Assembly: GCF_019399895.1 (NCBI RefSeq)
Contig: NC_091865.1
Coordinates: 5,399,001-5,463,000 of the forward strand
Length of the DNA stretch: 64,000 bases
Origin: Cardiocondyla obscurior
Lineage: Eukaryota; Arthropoda; Insecta; Hymenoptera; Formicidae
Direction: 5' to 3'
Shown: positions 12,454 through 22,778 of the stretch, piece by piece
Layout: each line of letters begins with the position of its first letter
How positions within the stretch are numbered: the stretch's first letter is position 1
The notes under the pieces: generated by a model
Told to the model about the DNA's origin: nothing
Databases searched by the model: none
Seen by the model: the letters and a program-made list of their open reading frames with translations, nothing else
Position numbers and translations under genes: made by a program

Positions 12454-12845
12454 AGTTTAAACGGATATTGCAGACATGTTGCGCACGATTGCATGCCGAT
12501 GAAAATTTCATTCGCATGTACTTACGCGATATGACTCAATATATCTGTTTAGCTTTTCCGTCGGAAATAGGACGATATGTGGTACGATATGGCTACAGGC
12601 GAAAGTCCACTTTAAAAAAACTTAACGCGCCAAAAGTGGCACCTCAAAGGTGGTGTGGAAGTCCACTTTTAAAGCCACAAATATTATTAATAATATATAT
12701 ATTAAATAAAAATGTTTAGCTTGCTTATACGCGCGATCGATTTCTATAGCGCCGCGATCTATTGAAAAAATCGGTAATCAAAGTTTCAGTCGGTAATTAG
12801 CTCGTACGGTAAAAGGCTGGTACAACCATTAAAATTCACCCTGTA

Positions 12846-13475
12846 TGAATTTTAACTTTAATGAGGTGACAGCAAAAAATTAGTTTACTATTCACATATA
12901 CAGCTTTCGAAATTGAACAGAATCGTCGCGAGTCACAGCTGTACAGTCAAGTTAACCGCGCTAGACTGCAGTCACAATCACATGTTAATTGAGTCACTCA
13001 CTGTAAATTCTGTCGAGTTTGTCTGTTTGTTGGTTGCCTTTTCTCTTTGAGGCGATATTTGGCCCAATGAGTCGTAAAACCACGCAAGTAGCCACTCCTG
13101 CGTGGTAAGTTTAAAATGTCCGTGTGATGTACTTTATTGAGTTCTTCACTCTGATGAATAACAGTAATCTTGAGATGTGTATTTTGAGAAGACTTCTGCG
13201 ATGAGTTCAATACCCTAATACCCTGAGAGCTAAAATCCATTTTTATTCACACTAGTTATCCGCTTTACACAACTGCTGTACGCTTGAGCACCTACACCAG
13301 AATGAACGAGAAAAGCACGTGGCGACTGAAGTTTCTTCCGGCAGCGCCATCCGGAAGCGATGATAACGTGATGATCGGTCGATAATTGATTCTTACGCCC
13401 TCTCGGTGAGCGGTTGATAATTGATGAGTGCGCTCATGTATCGAGTCGTACTTAACGATTTCAATTTTGAACAAC
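12846..13475 (-). repeat. Probable 5' LTR of the BEL/Pao element
   Basis: On the minus strand this begins TGTTGTTCAAAATTG and ends at ..TTAAAATTCA, immediately beside the TA where the palindromic DD41D element inserted. Across that insertion the sequence continues into a leader with CCTTCGAGCTGGATCGC, a motif common after BEL/Pao LTRs, and then the BEL gag start. About 630 bp with TG..CA ends is a normal LTR size. No second LTR is present for comparison, so the call is inferred from position. Confidence 0.45.
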
Positions 13476-14408
13476 AGTGACTATAAATACATTTTATTTA
13501 TATTAATGTAAAGAAACTATAGTTCTTTAATATTGCTCCGATTATTGCCGCTCTCTCTCGAACGTCGAAAAGATCGAGATCTGCACGATGATTAGAAGAT
13601 AGATACAAAAGGTACACTTCTTATCAGTAATAGCGTTTTGCGGTGGATGAGTCACTCCGGTCTGCGGCGACGGTGGCATGCGTGCGCTAACGCATCAAGC
13701 TTCACACAACGATGCTCGCACATGTGCCGTGGAGCACCGAGGAGATCGAGAGGGCGGAGGAAATGGTAGTGGAACGCGATGTTTTAACTCCATCCTCCAT
13801 TGAAACGTGCGATAGAGAGAGAACGCCATAGGCGATGCACGGGATTAAAGCGGTATACACTAGCCTTCTTGCTCGCACGCGTTTGTTTTAATGGGAAGCG
13901 TAAGGACAGACATATATGTTACTTAAACGCTACTATTTTGGTTTGTTATATTCGCTTACACCGCACGCGGTCTGATCTATTCGTACATACTGTAAACGCT
14001 AATACTTTTCTATATTTACGTGCTCCGCGAGCCGGCATTGCGTTTAAATGTAATGGCGTAAAAATAATTTATTAATATTATATTTAAAAAGAAAACATGT
14101 TATCTATTGATAAATTAAAATTTAAATATTTTTAAAATGTTTATGCAGGAATTTATGTTGATTTATTTTACTTCTCCATTTAATATATTAACATCAACAA
14201 ATATCATGATGTCATTATCAATAATATTAACAATTAAAATAATTAATCAAAAATTAAAAATAAATTTATTATATTAGTGTTGTTTTGAGTTTTTTAATTG
14301 TTTAAGAAACTGCACTTGTTATTTTGTTCAAACGATATCACTTTTTGTGGTGTCGTAAAGCAAAGCGAACGTAATAGAGTGTTTAAAGTGTTATTTTTAT
14401 TTTATAAG
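13476..14408. other. No gene recognised
   Basis: Mixed-composition sequence includes GA-rich words near 13740-13830 and an AT-rich stretch from 14050 to 14280. None of the short frames resembles a protein family. It probably includes the leader of the Tc1-like relic that follows. Confidence 0.35.
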
Positions 14409-15407
14409 ATGGTTCCAATCTTATGCTTGGAAATACGAGGACGTATTGTCAGACAGTGGCAGGCTAGAAGATCGGTAGCAGAAATTGCTGCTGATATTCC
14501 GTGCTCTGAACCAATTGTCCGACGATGGATACGACGATTTAATGAGAGCAGGGATTATGCTCTGCATGATCATCGTCCATTAAATTGTCGTCCTCGTATG
14601 ACTACAGCAGAAGAGGATGAGGCAATCGTCGCTCGCGATGTGAATCGTCTTTTTGGATTTATCCAAGAAGCGATTAACGCAGCGAACGTTCAAGTTTCCG
14701 CGAGTACCGCCCGGCGACATTTAAACAAAGCCGGGTTATACTGTTATCGTCCAGCCCATAAAATTCCGTTGACTCCTGGTAATCACGAGCAACAGATCGC
14801 GTTTACTTAACAACATTTAGCGACAAGCCGTGCGGAGTGGGAAACCACGATATGGACCGATAAAAAAATCTTCGTATCGTGTGCTGATCACAAGTCACAC
14901 GTATGGCATCCAAGAGATCAAAGGCTGGATCCGAATTACGTTGTGTCTACCTACCGTAGTAAGAGAATTTTATGTGCGATATGGGAATGGATACCCGGCA
15001 CTACAATTGAAGAATTGGTGCACATATCTACGCAAATAAACTCGGAAAAGTATGTTCGCATACTGGAAAAAGTTTTTCTTTCTTCAATACGAGCAATATA
15101 CTCAGAAAAGGATATGCCAATTATCCGATTGGTGCAGAATAATTCAGCAGTCTACATGTCACGTGAAACACAAGCGTGGTTTCGGAATCATCTGTAGATC
15201 TTCTTGATAGACTAGCCAGCTAGTTCGTCAGATTTGAATCTAATAGAAAATGTTTGGACGCAAATCGTTCAGCAATGGGAACCACGATGGAATAGAACGA
15301 CAGCAGCATTAGTGGATCATGCGAGAGAAGTCTGACAAGGACTTTGGTTTCCATCGAACTTCCTCGCAAATTTGATTGATTCGATTTTAATCGTCTCAAT
15401 CAAGTGA
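14409..15407 (+). pseudogene. Tc1-like transposase relic
   Basis: ATGGTTCCAATC at 14409 opens a frame with the typical paired helix-turn-helix N-terminus (ARRSVAEIAADI, CSEPIVRRWIRRF, then VSASTARRHLNKAGL). The frame breaks after about 134 codons; the catalytic part continues in other frames to about 15400, with WTDKKIF, the SKRILCAIWEWIPG region and a final DLNLIENVW block. The second catalytic site reads VQNNSAVY where the family has Asp, so the key residue is lost. No inverted repeats were located. The downstream neighbour is the DD41D element at 15497. Confidence 0.7.
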
Positions 15408-15834
15408 TCGACCTGTCCGGTTATTGAACTGATTATTAAAACAGTGCGGTTCCACAGCTTCGACCACGAATTGGCCCTTTTCAGGACCAACAAATACAGG
15501 GTGTTAACGCAACATACACATCAGTATGTCGGGTTGCCTATCAACCTATCGACAGGGGCGGGCTACTAATTTATCGACACTATCAACAAATCGAGTTACC
15601 GAAATACTGCAGAATGCTGATCCATCTTTTTGGCGGGAGGGAGATTAAGTTTTGGCCACTCTAATATAATGTCAAATGTAAAATTTATAGCATAATAGGT
15701 ATTGTCTTAAATAATATAAGGTTTAAATAACAAAAATTAAAATACGGGAAAACAACACATATAATAATTTTAAATATAGAAACATATAATAAACGGTATT
15801 GTTTATAACATATAGAACATAAACATATTTATAC

Positions 15835-17131
15835 TTATAATAAATGCTCGATGTAACCACCGTTTTCTTCCAAACATATCGCCACTCTTCGCATAAAATT
15901 TTCCCTAACTTGTTTTAATGTGCGAGGAGTAATTTCAGAACACGCGTCGCGAATTCTCTGTTTTAATTCTTCAGCATTTTCTAGTTCATTTTTATACACT
16001 TTATTTTTTAAATAACTCCACGCGAAAAAGTCCAGTGGCGTGAGATCCAGAGAGCGTGGTGGCCACTCCTGAGGACCATAAAGCCCGATCCATTTTTCGG
16101 AAAATTTTTCTCTTAAAATATTCCTTGCCAAACGAGAAGTGTGAGCGGGATGTCCATCTTGCTGGAATCTCATTTCTAGTCTTTGTGCCAATGGCGCATC
16201 CTCCAAAAGGTCGTTGAGCCGATTCAGAAGGAACTCTGAAGAATATTCAGAATTTACATAGCCTTCAATAAATTCAGGACCAATTACATAATCTCCTATA
16301 ATTCCGAGCCACACATTAACAGTCCATCTGTCTTGAATGTTTATTTCTTTAATACAACGGGGATTGTTCTCTGCATAATGGTGCTCGTTTTGCCGGTTTA
16401 TGAACCCATTTTTTCTAAAAACGGCTTCATCAGTCCATAAAATATTTTTTAAGAATGGATCATTTCCGGCATCATTAAAATTTACCTGCGAATTATAAAT
16501 TGGAGTCTAGTTAGTACGAAACTGATGGCACCCGTACAACACGCACGCTTGAAAGACGTTTTAAAAATATCTGTTCAGTCTAAAAGACATCTTAAAAACA
16601 TTTTTTACAAGTTTAATGTTATATCGATAGTAACAAACAATAATAATTACGTTTAGTATATTGTAACAACAGAATAGCAAATAATTTTTTAAATAAACTT
16701 ACATGGTTAATGATCCATTCACAAAAATTTAATCTTTGATCCTTATCTTCAGGTGTAAGTTTCTGAGAAGTATGCCGTTTAAATGGATGCATATTTAACG
16801 AATATTTTATAGTTTTATGCACGGCAAAATAAGACATATTTAAGTCCTTAGCAATTGCTCTCGTACTTGTATGAGGATTTGCCACAACAGCCTCTTGGAA
16901 AGCATCGATAATTTCCCGATTTCTTTTTGGAACATGAATGGGCCTGCGAGATTTGTAAAACTGGCCATTTGTTTTTAATCTCTCACAGAGACGGTGGAAA
17001 AATCCGTGGTCTACACGACGTCTGTCCGGGAATCTATTTGCGTACAGAGCAGCCGCTTGCTTCTGATTTTGTTGGCACTCACCATAAATCAGTATCATAT
17101 CGGTTAATTCCTCATACGAGTATTTTTCCAT
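15835..17131 (-). pseudogene. DD41D transposase, second lineage
   Basis: The N-terminal exon (17131 down to about 16704) starts MEKYSYEELTDMI and has the YANRFPDRR and RAIAKDLNMSYFAVHKTIK DNA-binding helices. It ends at CAT/GTAAGT, and a plausible acceptor GCAG/GTAAATTT lies near 16485, so an intron of about 220 bp is likely. The second exon carries the first Asp (WTDEAVF, about 16435), the second in QQDGHPAH (about 16165) and the third in LTPLDFF (about 16035), with 41 residues between the last two. The 3' frame 15835-16314 is uninterrupted and keeps the Trp before PPRS. This is the best-preserved DD41D gene in the window, although a serine in RSLDL departs from the usual SPDL. Confidence 0.75.
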
Positions 17132-17239
17132 TGTAATTTCTCAAAAGTTAATGAGACCGACCGTGTATGTTAACGCGACTTGTGTGACATGCACGCTTCG
17201 TTTTGATGTTATCTTTTTTAAATAAAAGATAAACGGCAT

Positions 17240-17701
17240 TACAATTCTCAGGAGTGGCCACCACGCTCTCCGAATCTTACGCCACTAGATTTTTTCGCGT
17301 GGGGTTCTTTTAAAAAATGATGTGTATAAAACTGAATTAAAACATGCTGAAGTACTAAAAAATAGAATTTGCGACGCATGTACCGAAATCATCTTCGCAT
17401 ACTGAGACGAGTGAGGGAAAATTTTATGCGTAGAGTGGCGATATATTTTCCCGTATTTTAATTTTTGTTATTTAAACCTTATATTATTTAATACAATACC
17501 TATTATGCTATAAATTTTACATTTAATATTATATTAGAGTAACCAAAACTTAATCTTTCTCCCGCCGGAAAGATGGATCAGCATTCTGCAGTATTTCGGT
17601 AACTCGATTTGTTGATAGTGTCAATAAATTAGTAGCCCGCGCCTGTCGATAGGTTGATAGGCAACCCGACATACTGATGTGTATGTTGCGTTAACACCCT
17701 G
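17240..17701 (+). repeat. Inverted 3'-end copy of the DD41D element
   Basis: Starting at GGAGTGGCCACCACGCTCTCCG, the plus strand repeats the final part of the transposase (fragmentary FFRVG.., then the frame equivalent to the last helix) and the whole 3' untranslated region in inverted orientation relative to 15497-16080. Internal deletions shorten it. It creates the unusually long terminal inverted repeats of the element. Confidence 0.7.
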
Positions 17702-17729
17702 TATATTGATTGAACATTTTTATTAGTTC

Positions 17730-17855
17730 GACATTTTAAATTGTCTTTCTAAATGCAGCAAAATATTAAAATGTCTTTCTCAAAACAGCGAAGTATTGTA
17801 TTGTCTTTTTCGAGACAGCGGGACATTAAATTGTCTTTCACAAGACAGTGGAATA
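17730..17855. repeat. 30-bp minisatellite, four copies
   Basis: The word TGTCTTT recurs at 17742, 17772, 17802 and 17832, exactly 30 bp apart each time. The copies share ATTAAATTGTCTTTC and ACAGCG-like parts but differ at several positions, so the array is old. Confidence 0.8.
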
Positions 17856-18737
17856 TATTTTTAAAATTAAAATGTTAATTTTATTAATAAACAACATGTT
17901 TTCTTTCATATTATAATATTAATTAATACATTTTCACGTTTTTTGCATCGGCGCTTTGCTGCATACTTGCAGGCTTTATTGTATGATGCTTGACGCGTTT
18001 GCGCAAGCATGCCGCCGTTGCTGCAAACCGAAGTGACTCGTGCACCGCGAAATGCTATTACTGACGGGCAATGTACACTTAAAAGACGTGCAGGATTTAT
18101 TATAGAGTGAGATCTTGAGAGAGAATGGTTAAAAGTAAATCCAAACGCTGACATACTGTAATTAGTGACGTTAAATTTCGTTTCTTTTTATTACAGGTAG
18201 GATTTTGTTCATAATGTAAAAACAAAAGATGTTAACAATAAAATAAAAAAAACTCTTTTTATTACAAAGAAACTCAATTGTGTCGATAATTAATAATTGT
18301 TGTCAACCTCCCGGAATAACCAAAGATCACATTATAATATTACTCGCTTAAGTTTTAATTGCTCTACAAACTGTTGAGAATATTATAATTTGCGTACTTT
18401 TGTAATATCTAAATTTTATTCTTTAGCGTTACGACCCTGAAGCTGTTACTGCCGTTAGGCACGTACATTATTATCTGTATTTTCGCACATCGAAGGCTGC
18501 TGTGTCAGTCGCTTTTAGTCGCTCATAAACGACACTTTAATCTAGTAAATCTTTATTCAAATATACATATACATTATAATACAAAGCAATCTTTTTTTTT
18601 GAACTCCGTTCTTCCTCAACACAAACAATAAAATAATTTAAATTTTTTGATGCATAACATGCATAAGTATTAAGATATGTATAAAAAATTGATTTAAAAT
18701 TATATAACTGTTTCAAGAAACATTTTTGTCTTAAACT
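17856..18737. other. AT-rich spacer, no gene recognised
   Basis: AT-rich sequence has a slightly GC-richer piece near 17940-18120 that holds only a short minus-strand frame without family features. It ends at the terminus of the large CACTA-like element. Confidence 0.35.
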
Positions 18738-18779
18738 TACTCTCTTAAAGTTAATCAGTAAAAATATCGCTGATTGATT

Positions 18780-18965
18780 TAGTACAGCAGTATTTCACTG
18801 ACAATCAGTGATTTTTAACTGAAAATCAGCGATTTTTTACTGATTTTCAGTGATTTTTTACTGATTTTCAATGATTTTTTACTGATTTTCAGTGTATAAT
18901 AATACATGTACAACTTTGCACTGATTTTAACCAGTGAAAATAAAATTTTACTGATGGATCAGTTT
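18780..18965. repeat. Left subterminal ACTGATTTTCAGT repeats
   Basis: ACTGATTTTCA occurs at 18839, 18860 and 18881 with a 21-bp period. Flanking variants in both orientations include CACTGACAATCAGTG, AACTGAAAATCAGCG and CACTGATTTTAACCAGTG. Such short inverted and direct motifs near a transposon end are typical transposase-binding arrays. Confidence 0.7.
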
Positions 18966-19127
18966 ACGGCAAGCCAATGGCAACTCGTTTGTTAGTTGCT
19001 AGGCAACACGTTTGTTAGTTGCTAGGCAAATTGCGTCTACTAGTGGCTAGATAATGTTAATTTTTCTTGTGACTGTCTCACGAAAACAGTTTCTGGTATC
19101 GTGTTTATTCGTGTTTATTATATAACG

Positions 19128-19133
19128 GTAAGT
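19128..19133 (+). promoter_or_regulatory. Candidate splice donor of shared 5' exon
   Basis: TATAACG/GTAAGT matches the donor consensus. Downstream acceptors exist at 19478-19479 (TTTTAG, before the SAM exon) and 29597-29598 (TTTCAG, before the transposase ATG). This would allow one leader to serve both products. It is inferred from consensus only. Confidence 0.35.
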
Positions 19134-19202
19134 TGTATATAAGTTCACAAACGTTTTCATGCAATTATTAATTATTGTAGTATTACAAATTTGTAAGAGA
19201 AA

Positions 19203-19379
19203 GGTTTGATTCACCAACGCGAGTTAATGTAATCAGTAGATTAACTTTCAAAGTTGCAACTGCCAAACATAAAGCTGATGTCAAAAATATAGATTAATAA
19301 ACACCAGTTATATGTTTCATGATTGCTACTCTGAAAGGTAACCATTCGATTAGATTAACTCGTGTTGATGAAATAGAGC
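19203..19379. repeat. Short foldback element
   Basis: The left end TTTGATTCACCAACGCGAGTTAAT is mirrored by ATTAACTCGTGTTGATGAAAT at the right, and the inner CTTTCAAAG is mirrored by CTCTGAAAG. The arms are about 50 bp and the total about 175 bp. It lies in the leader intron of the CACTA-like element and resembles a MITE. No duplication was assigned. Confidence 0.5.
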
Positions 19380-19479
19380 CTAAATTTTATACAATATACA
19401 TAATTTTTATATATGTAATCTCGTTCTTTTATTTATAGTACTTATATTAATCTTTTATATTAATTTTACTACATTTTAG

Positions 19480-19573
19480 AAGAAAATAATTGAAATCCTA
19501 AACTTATCTGTTGAAGAACTCGGTGCAAAAATTGGAGAATTATCTGATAAGGATACACAAAAAAATTTTGAAG
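19480..19573 (+). pseudogene. SAM-domain protein, first SAM exon
   Basis: After the acceptor TTTTAG a 94-base exon encodes the first helices of a SAM domain (ILNLSVEELGAKIGEL and ..TQKNFE). Its last codon is incomplete; joining it to the exon at 38577 gives an uninterrupted SAM domain continuing DEGIDGSAFLLL. The sequence after the exon is GCTAGT, a GC-type donor or a mutated GT. The two halves are now 19 kb apart because a gypsy element, the transposase gene and a DIRS element lie between them. No start codon is present in this exon, so it must be supplied upstream. Confidence 0.6.
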
Positions 19574-19638
19574 GCTAGTAAACCTATATACATTTAGTAA
19601 AAAATATATACATTTTTCAGTTTATTTTTTGTATAATT

Positions 19639-21302
19639 TGTCACGATATTTCTTTTAGTAGTCTCTCCTCCCGGAGGAGAGAGTCGTGAACAAAAAGGGA
19701 CGACCGTGCACGGACGAAAGATCCGTGCACCGACGTGCCACGAGGGGTAGGGAGGGAGGAGGGGTCGCGGTACCTCGGCCGTAGTCCGGCGCGGGACGGC
19801 GGAATCTTGCACGAACACGAATTTTGGGCGCCAGGCACGGGCCCCGCCGTGCCGATTTTTATCTCGGACTAGTTATCCGGTCCTCGATAATTCCGACCTA
19901 ATTTGAATCGCCGTCACGCGCGGGGGCTAGCCCATTCGAACGGAGAGGGGCGGGGTATAGCACGCGGAATTCTCGGACAAACAGGAACGACGACACAAAA
20001 TAAGACGTACGCGAACACGACTATAAACAGAGGATCCGTTTATTAGGTTCAACGGAACCACAATTATATAAAAAAAAATAACAAAAATTAGAATAAGCGC
20101 ACGAGAGTGAAATCTTCTCGCGTCGGCCCTGGATGTTGTGATGCCGGCCACGCGTCTCCCCTACACGCGACGGGCCTCCACGGGACACCGCGGCACGAGA
20201 GAATCTACGCGAAAACTCGCCTGTCGCGAACGAGACCGCGGGATTGCTTTTCCGACCTCAGCCGCTGCCGAGGGCTCTCCGTACGGACGCGACGGACGAC
20301 AACTTCACCTACGATCGAAGCAATCAAAGCAAGCGAATTGCCCCGACAGGTCTCGCGGGGCCCAGGCACCGGCCCTTGGACGCCCGTCGGCTGCCACCCA
20401 CTAACCTTACGTCCTTGTCCCACGACAAGGATCCGCCAAAATAATCTAACGGGTCCACGTGCCCGTATTATGTGGCCGGGTATCGTCCAAGTCCGCGTCG
20501 GTCTCCCCGGGAGGCGAAGGGCTGTACAATATAATAATTCCGCAATGCGGGTGGAAAATCTCACCGAATAAACGCTCCCTGACGTCCTTAGGTGTTCTCG
20601 CTTTTCCTCGCACTCTAGCCCTCTCTCTCTCGCTCCCGCTCTCGATCGACTCGTCCTCGCTCTCTCACTCTGGCTCTCGCTCGAATCGTTCTCGCTCACT
20701 CGTACTCTCGCCCGCTAGTCCCTATCTATCGCCAGTCTCGCACGCCGGTCTACACGGAAGAGAGCGAGGACCGCGCGAATTTTCGGCACGAGGCCCGGCG
20801 CATCCCCACTCTCGCGTCTCGCGGATTTTTCCGCGCGCCACGCTGCCGATTTTCCGCGGGAGCCGCTGCCCTCACATAGCCCTATCGGTACTAATAGGTT
20901 GGCGCGAGCTTTGGATAGCCCGCGGTCGTGCCACTCTCCTCGCAGGTCCCATTCCAGCGTCGAGACGCGTAGGCGGTAGGTTTCCTCCAAGGCCCTCGGG
21001 ATGGGTGGCCTCCCATCCCGGGCCCGTATGCGGTCACCCTTTCTTCCGGACTCTCGCGCCTCCACCCATGGTCTGCCCTTCTTGCCCCTCTCGCGGTGCG
21101 GACGGCCGATATTCTCGTTAACATACGATAGCAACAGAATCCAGTACCGCGATCGTTAATTATCGCCTCAAAATCAAATACAAATCCTCCGAAGATTCCC
21201 GCGCCCCTCTTTACTTTCTACGCTATCGGGCCCGTCTAACGCCGCTGCGTTTGTGACGGTCGCGGGGAGCTGCGACGAAGCAGCCGAAGCCGCCACGTCA
21301 CA
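19639..21302 (-). repeat. Gypsy 3' LTR
   Basis: A 1664-bp LTR, TGTCACG to CGTCACA on the plus strand, nearly identical to 27882-29543. It contains a CT/TCGCTC-rich stretch near 20600-20720 and a TTGGGCGCCAGG word near 19828 that mimics part of the primer-binding site but lies inside the LTR. It is long for insect gypsy elements. Confidence 0.95.
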
Positions 21303-21314
21303 ACTCCCCCACGC
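21303..21314 (-). other. Polypurine tract
   Basis: On the minus strand the 3' LTR is immediately preceded by GTGGGGGAGT. This short purine run is in the expected place for plus-strand priming of reverse transcription. Confidence 0.65.
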
Positions 21315-21973
21315 CAAGAAGGAGCGTATCGGGGGTCCTCCACCCGCAGCCCTCCCCTCAGGAGGCCCCAGGTGACCGCGGGCCCAGCGGAATCTCCGGA
21401 GATGATGATCCCCCCCTTTTTACGTAGTCCAAGTTCACATATCAGGGGGTGGGGGAAAACAATAGTTCAACAGAATACGCAGTCCGTATCCATTCTCTTC
21501 TTCGTACCACCAATACTTTATTTGGTCCCGCCTCTGGCCGAGTGCCATCGAGCGTGGAAGCGATATGGCTCCTCTCGCGAGAGAGCGTTACAAACAGGGG
21601 AAAGAAAAGCGCATAAAAAGAAATAACATTGTCAACGTAACAGCAATACCCCAAACGCAAAAAAAAATCTTAACCTAATAACAAATTAACGTAACCGACC
21701 AACCCAACCAGGGGGAAAGAAAAAAAAAATAAAAATCAAACTCACTCATATATAAACAAAAACGAAGAAAGAAGAAAAAAAAATATATATCCGAATGGCT
21801 TCGGGCCGCCGGTAAAGAGCCGTACAAGAGAAAGGCGCAACAGGAAAAAAAAAGAAAAAAAGAAAAAAAATAATTTTTCCCTTTCACCGGATCGGGAAGG
21901 CCAAAATAAAAAAAAACAAACAAAAACAAAAAAAAATATATATCGGACGAAACAGGACGATTCCTTAATAAAA

Positions 21974-22744
21974 CTAATGTCGGCTCGGGTCACGGCGTCT
22001 CTGGTCCTGGTCGCTAGCCCTTCGGATTCCGGGCGGTCCACCCCGTCGTATCGGAGCCTCCTTTCCCACATTTCCCTTCCCTGGGACAAACGGGCCCTGG
22101 GCCCTCCATGCCTCTCCGCATTCGGGACAGCTTCGGACGGTGACTCCCGGACGTCCGCAGCGGTAGCAGTAATTCCGTTGGCGTGGCTGCGGGCAGCGGT
22201 GCATGAAATGATGCCGTGACCCGCAGTTCCAACACCGTTCTCGGTCCCTCCGGAGCTCGGGACGTCCTATCGCCGCTTGCTCTCTTGGTACCGGTTTTGT
22301 CTCCTTCTCCGGTAGCTGGGGTTCCCGTACCTGGGGTTTCTCTGGTTTCCCGTCCCAGGCCGCATCTTCCTCTGTCCCTTTTCGAGACTTAGCCAGGGAC
22401 ATCATCAACAGATTGCCGCGGTACCCGGCCCCCGGAATCATCTCGTTCTCGTCGGAACTACTGCTGCTCTCGGAGACGCTGGGCCAATGCTCTTCCGATG
22501 CCCACCAAAGCGGTGGTTTGCTCTCGGCCATTGCCGGCAAGGATATGGCTTTGCGGAGGGGTTCGATCCGTATTATTCTCGGGATCTTCCTCCGCTTCAG
22601 CTGCTCCTCTACCGACTCGCCGCAGAATCGCTGCAAGTGTAGATAGTGATTGCAGATAGCGATCTCGGCTGCCTCCCAGAAGCCTTCTCGACCGACGCTC
22701 AAGTCCTCCAAAAGAGCGGCGACCTCGCCCACCTGGTCCGACAT
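21974..22744 (-). CDS. Third ORF with zinc knuckles
   Basis: An intact 256-residue minus-strand frame lies 34 bp after the Pol stop, in the position usually taken by env. It is not env-like: there is no signal peptide, no transmembrane helix and no furin-type site. Residues 1-60 are predicted helical (EVAALLEDL, EIAICNHYLHLQRF), followed by an acidic Ser-rich patch (SESSSSSDENE, 91-101), a Pro/Glu/Lys-rich linker, and two Cys-rich knuckles at 171-209: CWNCGSRHHFMHRC (CCHC) and CYRCGRPGVTVRSCPEC. The same knuckle pair ends Gag, so it may be a duplicated or captured Gag-like nucleic-acid-binding protein. The basic C-terminus (RRASDQDQRRRDPSRH) also fits nucleic-acid binding. How it is expressed (spliced RNA or reinitiation) is not visible. 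Its conservation without stops suggests it was used recently. Confidence 0.7.
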   Translation of the reverse strand: MSDQVGEVAALLEDLSVGREGFWEAAEIAICNHYLHLQRFCGESVEEQLKRRKIPRIIRIEPLRKAISLPAMAESKPPLWWASEEHWPSVSESSSSSDENEMIPGAGYRGNLLMMSLAKSRKGTEEDAAWDGKPEKPQVREPQLPEKETKPVPREQAAIGRPELRRDRERCWNCGSRHHFMHRCPQPRQRNYCYRCGRPGVTVRSCPECGEAWRAQGPFVPGKGNVGKEAPIRRGGPPGIRRASDQDQRRRDPSRH

Positions 22745-22778
22745 AGCGGTCCGAGAGCTCCTTATTGTTAGTAGGTTC

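Larger units (their letters stand above)
9607..12843. mobile_element. Palindromic double DD41D mariner element
   Basis: The outer ends are perfect mirror images: CAGGGTGAATTTTAATGG at 9607 and its reverse complement ending at 12843, each next to TA. The similarity continues inward for about 1.58 kb per arm: the GTGGACTTTCGCC block, the whole transposase, its intron and a leader ending at GCGTTTGTTTC (about 11188) against GAAACAAACGC (about 11228). About 40 bp of non-palindromic spacer separates the arms. The two monomers are joined through their 5' ends, so both outer ends are the 3' terminus of the element. By eye the arms differ by only a few percent. Confidence 0.9.
15497..17701 (-). mobile_element. 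Second DD41D mariner-superfamily element
   Basis: The outer ends CAGGGTGTTAACGC and its reverse complement GCGTTAACACCCTG lie next to TA at 15495-15496 and 17702-17703. The terminal similarity is far longer than normal mariner inverted repeats: it runs through the TATCGACAGG and GCCACTC blocks and, with deletions, into the end of the transposase gene. The right part (about 17240-17701) is therefore an inverted partial copy of the element's own 3' end. A degenerate original 5' terminus can be suspected near 17163 (GTGTATGTTAACGC). Confidence 0.82.

Noticed and set aside
19828..19840. Second primer-binding site inside the LTR (TTGGGCGCCAGG)
   Set aside because: It lies inside both LTRs and matches only the first part of the tRNA end; the true site adjoins the 5' LTR.
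20107..21134. Several 130-220-codon frames in the gypsy LTRs
   Set aside because: They occur identically in both LTRs on both strands, are Arg/Ser/Pro-rich from GC-rich CT repeats, and have no domain; LTR sequence, not genes.
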